Positions 12,096 through 23,727 of a stretch of 64,000 nt of DNA are shown here, piece by piece. Each line of letters starts with the position of its first letter. Position 1 is the stretch's first letter. The position numbers were made by a program, and so were the translations under genes. The notes under the pieces are model-generated. The model worked only from the letters and a program-made list of their open reading frames with translations, had not been told where the DNA came from and searched no databases. The stretch is from Sipunculus nudus (Eukaryota; Annelida; Sipuncula; Golfingiida; Sipunculidae), in contig CM049320.1 in the NCBI GenBank assembly GCA_026874595.1, positions 52,030,714 to 52,094,713 on the forward strand. The letters run 5' to 3'.

Positions 12096-12374
12096 CTGGG
12101 GGGGTTCTTCGGGCCTGGGTTCAGCACGACCCCCCCCCCCCCCCCCCATCCTAAGTCACCAACATCGCCAGCAGTGTTGCCGGGCGCAATGTGAAATCAG
12201 TGTTCTCAAAGCGAATTTCATTTTAGAGCGTGGCTGTACAAGAGAGTCCATTCGGGCCAGCCAAGTGTATGTGCTGACACCCATATTAATGTTACTCCTA
12301 GATATATGTCCTCAAAATGTAAAGGTGATCTAAACGCCTCAAAACAGCATCAAAACGTCAAGACAAAAAGTAAA

Positions 12375-12795
12375 CTTTCGTACCAGTGAAGAGTCATCTA
12401 TTGTATCGATAATGAGTCAAATGTCGTATTGATATAGAGTCAGCTATCGGTTAGGTACTGAGTCAACTATCGTATCTATGCAATGTTTATTACCGTATCG
12501 GTACAGAGCTCACTATCCTATCGATACAGAGCCAAATATCTTATCGGTAAAGAGTAAATCATCGTATCAATATTAAGTCAACCATCGTATCGATACAGAG
12601 TCAACTTTAGTTCGATACAAATCCATCCATCGTATCAGTTCAAAGTCAACTGTCGTATCGATGCAGATTTAGGTATCGTGTCGGTACAGGTTTAACTACC
12701 GTATCGATACAGATTCAAGTATCGTTTCGGTCCAGAGTCAACTATCGTATAGGTACAGAGTCAACTATTTTGTCGAAACAGAGTCAACTATCGAT
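12375..12795. repeat. 23-bp minisatellite, unit B copy 1
   Basis: About 18 degenerate units of the same AGTCAACTATCGTATCGATA family, more units than in unit A. The spread of variants (GATACAG, GGTACAG, GATGCAG) suggests an old array. Confidence 0.85.
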
Positions 12796-13355
12796 GTCAT
12801 TTATTGATATGTTAACTATATATGACCATTCAAAAACGTTTGACATTAGTTGAATTGTAAATAATTTTCATAAATTCTCCGGCAACGATTTGTGATTCGA
12901 AAGCGTAAAAATCTCATATCAATTCATAATCGCCGGATAAAACCACGATTGTTTCGAACATTAATGCCGTGTAATATACACCAATGCAGCTGAATTGAAT
13001 CTTTGGGATTTAACCTTTAAAGCATGCCTACTTAGTGAAACATTTGGAAGTAAAATTTGGACCAGTAGTGATTAGGTTGAGATGAAGGTCGATTCTCACA
13101 AACATCTCGAAAACAAATTGGTCAAATTTGAAAAGCTCACAGAGCTCATTAGCTGTGATATCTTAACCAGAAGTTATAACTTAAAGCTTATTTCCTTTAA
13201 ATATAAAGAAAGTATTAACTATAAATTATTGCAAATGTCTCTGACCGTCTCTTATAATTGAAAAAAAAATATATCAACAAGTCTGGAACATGTCGTTTGC
13301 AGCAAAAGGTTCTGCTGTTGCATAAGAAAAAGAAAAAGAAAAAAATCAAGCTTAC

Positions 13356-13472
13356 CTTCTCACTTTGGCTGCTTCGTTGCCAATATTCAAGGGCAAAGAA
13401 TATACAGATAGTTAAAGCTATAAATAAGACAACAGCCTGTCTTTTCGAGCCAAGCCCAAACAAATGCATTGT
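13356..13472 (-). CDS. N-terminal signal-anchor exon, copy 1B
   Basis: Same 117-bp exon as at 10.8 kb, with acceptor TTCACAG and donor AAG/GTAAGC intact. The residues after the hydrophobic span differ slightly (A-L-E-Y-W instead of D-L-E-Y-R). Preservation of splice sites and frame in a diverged tandem copy suggests it was under selection until recently. Confidence 0.55.
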
Positions 13473-13574
13473 CTGTGAATAATTAAGAAAAGAACTCATT
13501 GTAATAAAACTATTACATATATGGACGTAGTTCTAGCTTGAAGTTACTGTCATCTTGTTCTAACAGTTGAACAA

Positions 13575-13577
<3 letters not shown>

Positions 13578-13626
<49 letters not shown>
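13578..13626. repeat. (TA)n microsatellite
   Basis: TA run of 49 bases; the equivalent tract in copy 2 (36,180-36,201) is much shorter, a clear length difference between the 21-kb copies. Confidence 0.95.
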
Positions 13627-13630
<4 letters not shown>

Positions 13631-14124
13631 CATAACTGTCACGTAATTTATAGTCTAGCACATTTGTGCTATCAGTCAAGTCTAATCACATGTTAGACAA
13701 TGAAAAAAAAGTTGTTTGTGCTGAATCGCGATTAAATCTTGCCTGAACTGACACTCCGTATTGATTCAAAGGGAAACGCTATACAATATAGATAGAGATA
13801 AAAGTTTATGCATGCATGTACGTTATAGGCCTTCCATTGTGTTGCGTTTGCTGAGCAGGTACACGTATGTATGACTGGTCAAATGCGAGTTTGAAAAAAC
13901 ATGTTAAAGAAAATGACGAATGAGACTGAAAGTGACCGCCATGTTCCACTCATCGAAAATATATTAATGTGAAACATGCTTTGCTTATAAAAAGCTTAAA
14001 AACAGAATAATGTTGAGACTGACATATTTATTTATAAATATACAAATACTTTAAATAATCAAAACCATTTTTAATAAAAAGGTTTTCAAAATACAATGCA
14101 GTATCACTCAGGTAAACTATCCGC

Positions 14125-14157
<33 letters not shown>

Positions 14158-14309
14158 ATATATATATATAGAGAGAGAGAGAGAGGGAGGGAGATGTAAG
14201 AATAGCCATGTTCGTTATTTGTTTGGAGAAATGGATCATGAATACACAGAAAAAGTAGGTTCACAGCCGATTAAGTTGAGCCCACGACCTTTCGACCAAG
14301 AGACGGTAA

Positions 14310-14356
<47 letters not shown>

Positions 14357-14361
<5 letters not shown>

Positions 14362-14500
14362 GGTTGAAACGTACCTATCTTTCGACGCGTAATATCCCCG
14401 GGCCACCTAGATATTTTCGAAAAGTGTGCGCGTTTCGAATTGGAACGATTTTTGGAAGGAAACACAGGAAAAGCAATAAGGCTTCCTCGTCCTACCAAAA
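14357..14500 (+). pseudogene. Sulfotransferase exon-2 relic, unit B copy 1
   Basis: Shorter version of the 11.9-kb relic, matching the H-L-D-I-F to L-P-R stretch of exon 2. Here the acceptor has been swallowed by the adjoining (TA)n expansion; copy 2 at 36,923 still has CTTCTCAG. Stop codons occur in frame. Confidence 0.8.
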
Positions 14501-14898
14501 AAAAAGTTATGTTTTCTGTGCGTTGTGATATAAGAATGATCAGTGAACACATTTCGAATATTACAACGAATCTTTTAGATAATGCTGATATTTCACCAAT
14601 ATAACATTTGACATGTTGATTACAAAGATCCTATGGTACAAACTTAAAATACTTTTGTTCAAAATATAAGTAGAATACTTATTCTGTTTTTTTTAAATAA
14701 AATTTCAGTGAGGTAGATGAATGCGTTGACAGGAAATGGAACCTATTATGTAGCCCTAACACCCATGCTGTGTGAGAGCCTTAGAACATCCTTTGAGATT
14801 GTCAACAGCTGTTTCGGAGTCATGCAATCCGATAATCATGATAGGTATTTTCTTGGTAGGCTTAGTTCAAACACTCTCTGTAATATTCTCCTTCGGTA

Positions 14899-14958
<60 letters not shown>

Positions 14959-15118
14959 ATATTCTCCTTAATATATATTTTTATATTTATGGATAGATCT
15001 GCAGGTTTTCTGCAAGCAACAACTACTAGAGTGCTCTATCGCATTTCACCAGAGCTTTAAATTATACAAAATGACGACGAATCAAGTATTTTTAGACATT
15101 TTACTATTACGTAGTTTG
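14501..15118. other. No gene seen; contains (TA)n tracts
   Basis: AT-rich DNA with a (TA)n tract at about 14,898-14,955. I see no supportable gene. Confidence 0.4.
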
Positions 15119-15767
15119 GTGCAACATGTTGCTGCACTCGTCAGGTAATGCTGTCTGGCTGAAGTGGACTAGATCATACCGGTATATTAGTGTTACAGAG
15201 ATATGCGACCTTGAATGTTTATATGTTACTGGCCTGTTGTGTCACTTGTAATCAAGACTGTTGAGTGTAAATGTGCGCCCTGGGGCAAAGCTACACCAGG
15301 ATCAGATAGAGAAAGTCAGGATACGGGAGGACTGGGGTCAAAGGTCGCTCTATGAGGTGGCTAGTAAGAGGCTGACTGAGAGCAGTTAGTAAAAGTGCTT
15401 AAAGTCGGCTATATGTGTATAAACATGGGGCACTCCATGTGTTTTCTTGTGGCTGTTATGAAAGAAAGAGAGAGAGAGGGACGGGGAGAGAGAGAAATAT
15501 GGGCATCCTATAAACTTAAATCTATGATATCATTTGCAACCCACATTTGGCCACCTTCAATAAACGGAACGAACTTGTCACCGCCTGAAGGCATGCGAAC
15601 AAATTTCTCCTAAAGAATTGCATAACATAGATTTTTTTACAAGTGACACAACAGGCCAGTAACATATACATTCAAGGTCGCATATCTCTGTAACACTTAT
15701 ATACCGGTATGATCTAGTCCACTTCAGCCAAACAGCATTACCTGGCGAATGCAACAACATGTTGCAC
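15119..15767. repeat. Long inverted repeat (130-bp arms, ~390-bp loop), copy 1
   Basis: The left arm 15,119-15,250 (GTGCAACATGTTGCTGCACT ... GTCACTTGTA) and right arm 15,638-15,767 (TACAAGTGACACAACAGGCC ... ATGTTGCAC) are reverse complements with few mismatches, including GGCCTGTTGTGTCACTTGTA. The loop holds a GA-rich tract. Such a structure would form a strong hairpin in RNA or a fold-back element in DNA. It is conserved at 37,713-38,361. Confidence 0.88.
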
Positions 15768-15878
15768 GTTAATTTTAAAGGGAAGAAGCTATGTTCCGTG
15801 TTAATTCAACATTCTCTATAATTGATTTGGCCCCTTTAATTGGGCTCCAGCTGTCGACATAAACCTGACCCCAACACC

Positions 15879-15962
15879 TCCAACGGCATGGAACGTTAGC
15901 TACAGACGACATCTGCTAATCTGGAAACAAATCTGGAAACATGTCATTCCATGATGGTCATC
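15879..15962 (+). pseudogene. Sulfotransferase exon-1 relic
   Basis: Short segment with GGCATGGAACG, CAGACGACA and CATGTC...CATGATGGTCAT in the same order as in the exon-1 relic at 24.7 kb and the exon 1 copies at 18.1 and 60.1 kb. Strongly decayed, with no splice site. Copy 2 counterpart near 38,473-38,556. Confidence 0.5.
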
Positions 15963-16956
15963 ATCAACCATTGCGGAGCAAGGAGTGAAAAGCACATTCG
16001 TGTCAACAGTGTGTTGGATCGCCATCTGCACACGGTCAAACATAAAGGACGCTGCTGGACAAAAAGAATCTCTTTTTATGTGTATCGTGTAGGTTTACAT
16101 TCAAGGTTAAAATCATGAACAAGATTTAAATGATACATACAATAGAGCCATATACTTTTCCTAATGTCCAATGCAAGGAAGATCCAGGAACACCTTGTTT
16201 TGACAATTTAAATATTAATATGTGCACTATAAGTGTGGCTAATTTCATAGTTTAAAACTCAGTCTTCATATATATGGAAGCATAGGTCCCCAGGTTTGTA
16301 ACTTTAAAACAGGGCGTCTTTAATTTGGAAGACGACCCTATATGTTCATTATGGTTTAAATGCGGACACGTTAATAAACAATTATATGTAAACATACTGG
16401 AGAATGAGTCGCACGACATCGCTACATCTTTCACTACAAACCCTTTTTATATGAATACCATAATAAAGGCCACTTTCTGATAAATGATTTACTTTAGTTT
16501 TAAAGTCTTCAAATAAAAGTAGCATTAGCCATTATACTTTAATTCACGTGTTTGTTTTCATTTATTTTCCTTATAATGGGAGAGGCGTAACAAGACATGC
16601 AGCAAAAGCTTCTTATATTCTTTTCAAAGTAAAAATAATTTTAATTATTTTCACATGAGAATAATTGTAAAACGAGTATTGTATATTACTACAGGTGGTG
16701 TTTAATCCCTTCATAATGAAATATTTCTTAACTATACATGGACTAGGAGGGATAAACGAATAAATATGTATATATTGTATAGACATGTATCCGGCAACCG
16801 ATTTCTTGCCAAACTGTCCACAACAATATTTTTCAAGAACCTAGGTAGCAGTAAAAAGCGTTGTTTACTACATGTTTTCACTAAACGGAAGTAATAAGTT
16901 GATGAATGATGTTTATTTAAAAAAATGTTTGACAAATGTTTAGAAATATATATATA

Positions 16957-17006
<50 letters not shown>

Positions 17007-17585
17007 CATATGCACATATGTTTTGGTACCTGAACTGCAAAGGCCCTGAATAATAAGTGCACATTTTCCATTTACAACTGCACAAACAGGGTTAATTAAA
17101 TGTTTAAATATATCCTGTACTCAAATTATCATTTCTCATTCTAAAGTATCAAAATATTCAGAGCCCCACATTTTCCCTGCGGTCTTTATAGAAAAATATG
17201 TACCAACACCTTTTAGCTTTGAGCTTTACGTCTCATTCTGCCTGCCTGTTGGTCCAGTTTACGTCTTCTTCCTGCCAGTGATTCATGTATTAAAATCAGC
17301 TATTTCGGAGTCAAGCAATACTAACAATCATAATAGGTACCAGTATCAGCCCATTCTTGTCTTGATGAAGGGAGCTAGCCTGTTACTGGAAACCATGACA
17401 GTATAGCTGGACTTATATACATAAGTCATGGGCCCAACTTGTCACCTCTCTTCCTATAAGCAAGTTTCTCGTTAAAAATTAACAAGGGAGCTCATGGTAG
17501 GGCCAAATTAAAAAAAAATTCAACTCATAAAAAATAACCAGTACAGAGTAAAAAACATTTCTCATTACAAGACTGTTAATATAAC
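15963..17585. other. No intact gene; AT-rich flank of sulfotransferase repeats
   Basis: No supportable gene. It includes a (TA)n tract near 16,960-17,003. Much of 16.2-17.5 kb resembles 58.2-59.5 kb upstream of the 60.1-kb sulfotransferase, so it is duplicated gene flank. Confidence 0.6.
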
Positions 17586-18002
17586 AACATATTTGATTCG
17601 CTTTGTTGGTGCAAACATGGAGGTTACAAGAACAACTAAACCTCAGTTGCCTTGTTCATAATTCAAAATATAGCAGGTACGGAGTCATGAATGGACAGTC
17701 TCTTATCATAGGGGTTGCCATGCTTCTAGGAGGAAGAACTTATGCATAACATCCAAGTTTGCATGAGGTATGACATGGTTATTTTCTATACGAAGAACTA
17801 ACGAATGCATCATTGCAACTTCACACCAAGCTTGCCGTTTCGCTTGGTAAGGTTTGTCTCCAACGATAGCTTATGCCCAATGACTTAAATGACAGTGTGT
17901 ATCAGTTTCATCAAAGCAGCAGCAGGATTGTAGTATGTCACATTTACATACTCATATTAAAATTTAAAGACGTAATTCCACCGCCATTGTTTTCTGGCAG
18001 AA
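17586..18002 (+). promoter_or_regulatory. Repeated sulfotransferase 5' flank, copy 1
   Basis: The block from TATTTGATTCGCTTTG and CAAACATGGAGG to the acceptor TTTTCTGGCAG is shared with 40,199-40,615 and 59,690-60,104, and in shorter forms at 50.1, 53.7, 56.4 and 57.5 kb. It always precedes or represents the start of a sulfotransferase copy, so it probably holds the promoter, a 5'-UTR exon and an intron. The exact promoter cannot be read off. Confidence 0.5.
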
Positions 18003-19083
18003 ATGTCTCCTTCATTTGCCTTCAACAAAAATGAACCCGTCCCCTACAGCCTCGAAGGCAAAGAAACCCAGGGTTGACGGTATAAGGTACTGGATCAACA
18101 CGACACCTGCCAGCATTGAGATGTTTCGACGCATGTCCGTTCATGATGGTGATGTGGTCGTATGTGGTTTTCCGAAATCAGGTATTACCAGGTTTACATG
18201 TGTAAGAATTTCCCCACGTTTCCCATTTTGTTTTCCTATGCAGTGATAGAGGTACTCCTTCAACTCTATAGTGCTTGGAATTTGTGCAAACGTGACTGAA
18301 AAACTTTAAAGGTTGTGACAACTGTTTTATGAAATGTTTTCGTGAAACTAAATGGTAAATGTGCAATTTATTCTGCATTTTAATGTTTTGTTCGTTTATG
18401 AGAGACTGTATATATTTAAAATGTATGCCAATGACACTTTTCAGGAAATGTTTGGATGGTTACTATCCTTCGTGCCATATTTGCCCAGGAACACCTGGAT
18501 ATATTTGAAATGTCCGAGCGTTTCGAATTAGAAATATTTTATGATGGAAACACAGAAAAGGCACTAAAGCTGCCTCGTCCAAACATATATATTATAAATA
18601 GTTAATATCAAATGTTGCCAAGGGATTCTACTGGAGAAAGCCTAAAATCATCTACATAGTTCTACCAGGTTTACATGTGTTGAATTTGCCCACATTTCTA
18701 ATCTTTTTTTCTATGCAGTGATAATGGTACTCCTTCAACTCTTCAGTGCTTGGAGTTCGTGCAAACATGACTGAAAAGGTTTACAGGCTGTGAAAACTGT
18801 TTTACAAAACTTTCTTTTATGAAAATGATTGATAAATGTGCAATATATTCTGCATTTTAATGTTTTGCTCGTTTATGAGAGACGGTATATATTTATTATA
18901 TGTGCCAATGACACTTTTCAGGAAATGTTTGGTTGGTTTCCATCCTTCATGCAGTATTTGGCCAGGAACACCTAGATATCTTCGAAAAGTCCGAGCGTTT
19001 CGAATTCGATCGATTTTATTAAAAGAAAAACAAAAAAGGCCCTAAAACTGCCTCATCCAAACATATATATTACACAGAGTTAT
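18003..19083 (+). pseudogene. Cytosolic sulfotransferase pseudogene, copy 1
   Basis: Exon 1 (18,003-18,181) starts M-S-P-S-F-A-F-N-K-N-E-P-V-P-Y-S and ends at the 5'-PAPS loop G-F-P-K-S-G, split by a phase-1 intron (donor CAG/GTATTA). A one-base insertion after GGCAAAG shifts the frame. Exon 2 starts at 18,445 (TTTTCAG acceptor) with N-V-W-M-V-T-I-L-R-A, gains a TAA stop near 18,602, and the catalytic His region IIHSYYHMLP has become I-I-N-S-x-Y-Q-M-L-P. At about 18,665 exon 2 breaks off into a second copy of the intron and a second exon-2 start (18,922-19,083), so intron plus exon 2 was internally duplicated. The 3' half is missing. Non-functional. Confidence 0.9.
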
Positions 19084-19286
19084 GACACCTAAGCACTCAA
19101 ACCAGGACTTGGTCAATGTAATGCTCAATGTGAACATTAATTCACCCTAAAACATGCATGAACACGACCAAAATTATGCAGAAATTTTACTTGAAAGGCC
19201 TTGTCTTTAAGTAAATCATTCCATAGAGTGCATCAAAGGCATATTCTGACTACATTATTTCGTGCTCATTTATAACATTGTTGCAG

Positions 19287-19612
19287 AATTCGACAGAGCA
19301 TGGAGTTCCCCAGTTGTGGGCCCACCATGATCAACCCGGAAAAGGTTAGTTATAGCGGAAAAAGTTATCAATTTCATTATCGGATAGGAGAGAGATATTT
19401 GTGTCATCCTCTACAATAGAATGGGAAATTATTTATTGAGACAACATTTCTTTTTTTTTTTCTTTAAACAGGGAGGAGAAAACATGCAATCAAAATTAAG
19501 ATTTGAGATGATAAAGATTCAGCCCCGTCCTTTCAAGAGCCCGATAATATTTTCCGATTTTATCTTTTTTTTTATTATCAAAGATTGTTGCTGGATTTTA
19601 AACTTTGTATAG
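19287..19612 (+). CDS. Possible small two-exon gene or 5' exons of the ATP-grasp gene, copy 1
   Basis: Exon 19,287-19,344 (acceptor TTGTTGCAG, donor AAAG/GTTAGT) joins in phase 0 to 19,472-19,612 (a strong T-rich tract and AAACAG acceptor). The joined frame starts M-E-F-P-S-C-G-P-T-M-I-N-P-E-K, continues G-G-E-N-M-Q-S-K-L-R-F and ends at TAG, 61 residues, with a T-run-encoded hydrophobic tail. No family recognised. It may instead be untranslated leader of the ATP-grasp gene, whose ATG is 374 bp downstream. Splice signals are good; coding status is doubtful. Confidence 0.3.
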
Positions 19613-19985
19613 AGGACTGCTCCGTCTTACGCAAAGAAATCAGACGAATGCTAGTGATCCAAGGAATAATGGAAAATCACTAACCACCTTATGGGTTTAA
19701 AGATTGAATCATAAACACATCCGATACCAGTCAAGGCTCATTCACTACCAGTGGCGTCAACTTATCTTTCTGGGTTGGAGATGACTCGCACACACACACA
19801 CACGTACACACACATATATATATATAAATATATATATATTGACCTTTTAAGCGTCTATATGTCACAGTTTAAATACATTAGCGTCTGTGTGAGACATTTC
19901 ACATATATGACAATTAAGTATAAGGTTTTACCAAAGGGTATAATATTTCCAGTATAAGTTAATCCTAAGCCAGGTAAACTCAAAA

Positions 19986-21888
19986 ATGAAATCAAAGTCT
20001 ATAATTTTATTAATATATTTTATTTGCAATATACAAATATTGTTCCTATCATTTGATGACGGTTCTGTAGAACCTGCGACATTTTCCCTGACTAATAACA
20101 ACATAACAGCTGCTGAAGTTATACAAATGCTGCCAGAGGTTTACAATAGGGGAAATCATGTGTAAAAAGCGAAATTGTGACACTTTGTCAAGTTATATTT
20201 TCTCCTCTGTGTGCTTTCATGTTATATTTATCATGCGTCAGACGTCGTAAGGTTGTCCTAACTAATGTGCATGCCTAATTTGAAATCGTCTTCCAAATAG
20301 TGAGTCTACCTTGTTATTATTCATTTAAGTTTAAGATCGCCATTCCTGGTCCTTTTACCAAAAGATTCGAAGATTACGACAACCCGAATGATCCATCACT
20401 AGTTGAAGTACTTGAAGCCAACGGATTTGCTGTGGATTATGTCCCATGGATATCAGACGACGTCGATTGGTAAGAATGTTTCTGTAGTCTGTAGGACGGG
20501 TCTTAGTTGTTTAGACACTAGAAAGGAATATTTCTAGCCCGATCGCAGCTTTCTGTAAATGAACAACATCAGCAATTCGCTCTGATGTCTCACCAAGTCA
20601 GGGACTGGATTTTACTAGTCTCATGCTTGGAAATCTGTATATCAGAAATATAAAATATAAATCCTATAAAGGATACTAATTTGTCCCTGTTATGCAAATT
20701 GACAAACTATCCAGTCGAAGCAAAAATGTGAATGAGATGAATGCCCTGGCTTACATTCGATAATTGAGAAAAACGAGGGTCGTGCATTTACCGTATATCA
20801 TTTTCTTGGTTTCATATGTTTTGTGAAACATGATTAAAATTTAACTCCTACAAAGAATATTGGTCCTTTTCGTAAGTTATATATATGGTATTTATAAGGC
20901 AATGCCTTTGTACATACATACAGACATACACAGAACATTGGTTCCTTATTTTTTTGGATTAAGAGTGTCTTGTAGTAGAAATAAAAATTAAAATCTGTGC
21001 CACTTTACACTCTTTTAATCTGCGAATGGTGAAAACATGGTGAAATATATTCCTAGTTTTTATAATAATCTCTTGGAAACTTACCTGCACATGATTTAGA
21101 AACGTGACCTTTATGTTGATCTGTCTATATACCTTCTGCCTGTATTATTCTCTTTCAGGGGAAAATACGATCTGGTGCTGCCTCATAAGGATTTGCTTTA
21201 CCACGAGGACTTTGACAGGTTCATGCAGTTTCTGCAGGATGTAGAACGCTCTGGTGCCCGATGGGCTAACTGCAGGGAGCTAATCATATGGAACATTCAT
21301 AAAAGCTACCTGCTTGAACTAAAATCTAAAGGGATTTTAATTCCGGAAACATTAATTTTCACAACGACAGACTCAGCCCCTGTTCTGGCGGCGCTAATGT
21401 CCGAAAATAACTGGAAGGCGGTGTTCGTGAAGCCGGCAGTAGGTTCTGGTGGTTTTAATGTCCATCGGGTTTCGTCTTTTCTGGAAGCCAGGGCATTTCA
21501 GGAGGAATTCTCGAGAATGCTGAAAATGATGGATATGATAGTTCAGCAGGCAGTTCCTAAAGGAAACAGCAGGGAATGGTGTATAATTTATTTTCTCGGA
21601 AAATACGTTAACAATGTCGAAAGAATCCCAGTTAGGGATTTTAACTTTAATGCGGAACACTTTAACATTGCCAGAAGGTCTCCTCCTGAGTATGTTCTGC
21701 AAATGGCTGACCGCACCATTCAGGAGCTACCTTACAAAGGCCTGTATGCAAGAATCGACATTATAGAAGACGAGGAAAATAATGCATATCTGTTGGAGGT
21801 AGATTGTGTAAACCCTAGTCTTTACTTCAACTCCTCAAGTGGTTCAGCATTTGCAAATGCTGTTATTGAGATGATGGCAGACACTTAA
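19986..21888 (+). CDS. ATP-grasp ligase-like protein (RimK/DcsG-type), copy 1
   Basis: Three exons: 19,986-20,159 (donor CAT/GTGTAA), 20,330-20,469 (acceptor TTTAAG, donor TTG/GTAAGA) and 21,159-21,888 (acceptor CTTTCAG, stop TAA). Phases agree (0, then TG/G making Trp105), giving 347 aa. Residues 5-22 are hydrophobic (IILLIYFICNIQILFL), a signal peptide or anchor. Next come an N-terminal domain (KIAIPGPF ... VDWGKYDLVLPHK) and the ATP-grasp fold: VFVKPAVGSGG (Lys196, Gly-rich loop 200-203), S-R-E-W (242-245), and metal-site candidates Asp305 in A-R-I-D, Glu318 in L-L-E-V-D and Asn323. Known: bacterial RimK-like enzymes such as DcsG use ATP to join a carboxylate to an amine via acyl-phosphate. 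Inferred: a secretory-pathway or anchored ligase, substrate unknown. Arg264 replaces the Gly of the family's G-D-F motif, which copy 2 keeps, so this copy may be impaired. Confidence 0.85.
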
Positions 21889-21980
21889 CTGTCAGAATAA
21901 AATATCGCATATTGATGCAAATGCTGTTATTGTGATGATAGCATACACCTTATTATCAGAATAAAATATCACATGTTGAT
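21853..21980 (+). repeat. 64-bp tandem duplication of the ATP-grasp gene end with two poly(A) signals
   Basis: GCAAATGCTGTTATTGAGAT at 21,853 recurs with changes at 21,917 and each 64-bp unit carries GAATAAAATATC. The first unit holds the last codons, the stop and AATAAA at 21,896-21,901; the second holds a dead copy of the coding end and AATAAA at 21,960-21,965. Either could direct 3'-end formation. Confidence 0.9.
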
Positions 21981-23727
21981 ATGGTGGTGAAGTAGTAGTA
22001 CCTGGCTGAAAGCTTTGTCATAATTAGCAGTCCTGGCTTGGATGTTAACATCGTACTTAAAGTAGACTAACAAATTAGTTTTATGACTACATAAGGAAAT
22101 TGCAAAAAAAAGGTATATGAAAGGTTTTAATTAAATAAAATCTGCTAAGCAAAGAAACTCTTTCCCTGGACTCCGGACCTGCTTTTTCATGCGTTATCAA
22201 CAAGGCAACTAAACAGGTATAGTTGCAAATGTTTCCTCCATGTTTAAGCACGCAAACCAAATATGTAATAACTTAAAAAATTAACAATCTTGAATGAGAA
22301 ACGCCATCGAGAGCCCGAACGATCGTTAAGAGGCTTGTTGCCAGTTTGGACAGATTGTCTTAAATGTTCTGTAAACTTTTCACACGTTCGATTTCATTTG
22401 ATTTTTGCCCAGTCACGTGTAGCTTTATTAAAATTTATCGAGGGTGTTGCTTATAGTTGTTACGACTAAGGCCCTTAATTTATGTTCACATAAATTATTG
22501 TTCCTGGCCATACAAAGCAACCGTTGAATCGGTCACGGTCTATAGCAAGAAAGATTAGTCCCTTCACTAAGATATGAATGGGATGATGTTGATACCGACT
22601 ATGATCGTTGGATTGCAGGATTCAGAATTAGCTGATATAAATACAAGAATTAACAGTCAGGCAGAATAAGACGTAAAGATTAAAAGACAGAGCTCTCACA
22701 TTCAAGTTTTATATGAAGACCGTTCCCTAACCAGTGAAAAGCTATATCTTGTTGTGGTACCGGTAGTAAATTATGTTTTACACACCTTATATTAACGATC
22801 AGTATTACTCGAAGACCGACCCAATTTCAAACTCAATGTGACACTCGGGTATTTTAAATTAAATCACTTCTTTGGACCTTGAACCTTGGTGAATGCACAC
22901 GCGTGGGATAAAAGTGGAATGGGTCATAGTTTACTTTAAAGGACGCATGTACAATGTTGGACTGTTTTGTTATATCTTTGTCTTTGTGATGCGCAGCATT
23001 GCATGCCGATGATACTCGGCTCTCTTTTCACCAAAGACAGCATTGCTAGATTGCTGAAGGCGATAGGGATCACACAATGTCTACACTACAATGTCTACTC
23101 TCAATGCAGCAACCGTGCAAAGCAAACAAGAATGTTCACATCAGCCCGTATGCATGATCAATTGGACAAGGCCTAAGTCCTGATTAAATATGGTTTTAAC
23201 TTTCTCCTATCGCTAAAGATGCACATTATTTTTTTTTTATTCTTCCTCGTATATTGACATTCGTATTTATTTTAACTGCGCCGTATATTCAGAGCCCTAC
23301 TTAAAGGCAAGTCATAAGTAAATGGTCGTTAATAAATAATCATATATGAGTTCATGCTCGAAATGTTTGTTACTAGTGACTGCTATAACGATACGATAAA
23401 ACATATGTTTGAAGTACAATGCCAAACATTAGGGAGGGGAAGCTGATACCTTCAAGTTCTGTGTATGATAACTGAAAATGTGTATGTCGTGCTTGAAGTA
23501 TATTTCAGTTTTGTATACATGTTATGTCAATTGATTATTTGTTATTACAGTAAAACAGGAAAAATTATTAACTTATTCTGGAATAAAGGCTTCAAGTAGA
23601 AAGTTCCATTTATAAAGATCAATATTCCGTTTTAGAATACAGAGGATTCATAACGATACTTGTTCATTTATGGTAAAAATAACACAATAAAACAAGCTTG
23701 CTCATATCTCTATGAAAATGGATCAAA
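21981..23727. other. No gene recognised
   Basis: AT-rich sequence with only short open frames on either strand, none with a recognisable motif. It probably is intergenic DNA downstream of the ATP-grasp gene. Confidence 0.5.

Larger units (their letters stand above)
9650..12100. repeat. Nested tandem unit A, copy 1 (~2.4 kb)
   Basis: It begins with GGTTTCTTCGGGCC, a poly-C run and an ACATCGCCAGC block, and continues through minisatellite, signal-anchor exon, (TA)n, (CA)n and (TA)n tracts to a sulfotransferase exon-2 relic. The same order recurs in unit B (12,100-14,500), so a tandem duplication predates the 21-kb one. Confidence 0.85.
12100..14500. repeat. Nested tandem unit B, copy 1 (~2.4 kb)
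   Basis: Second unit of the nested pair, in the same orientation and order as unit A. It starts at the GGTTCTTCGGGCCTGGG and poly-C block (12,104) and ends in a shorter sulfotransferase exon-2 relic. Confidence 0.85.

Noticed and set aside
21394-21702. 102-codon minus-strand frame
   Set aside because: It is the antisense of ATP-grasp exon 3, with no motif of its own. The same applies at 44,004-44,312.
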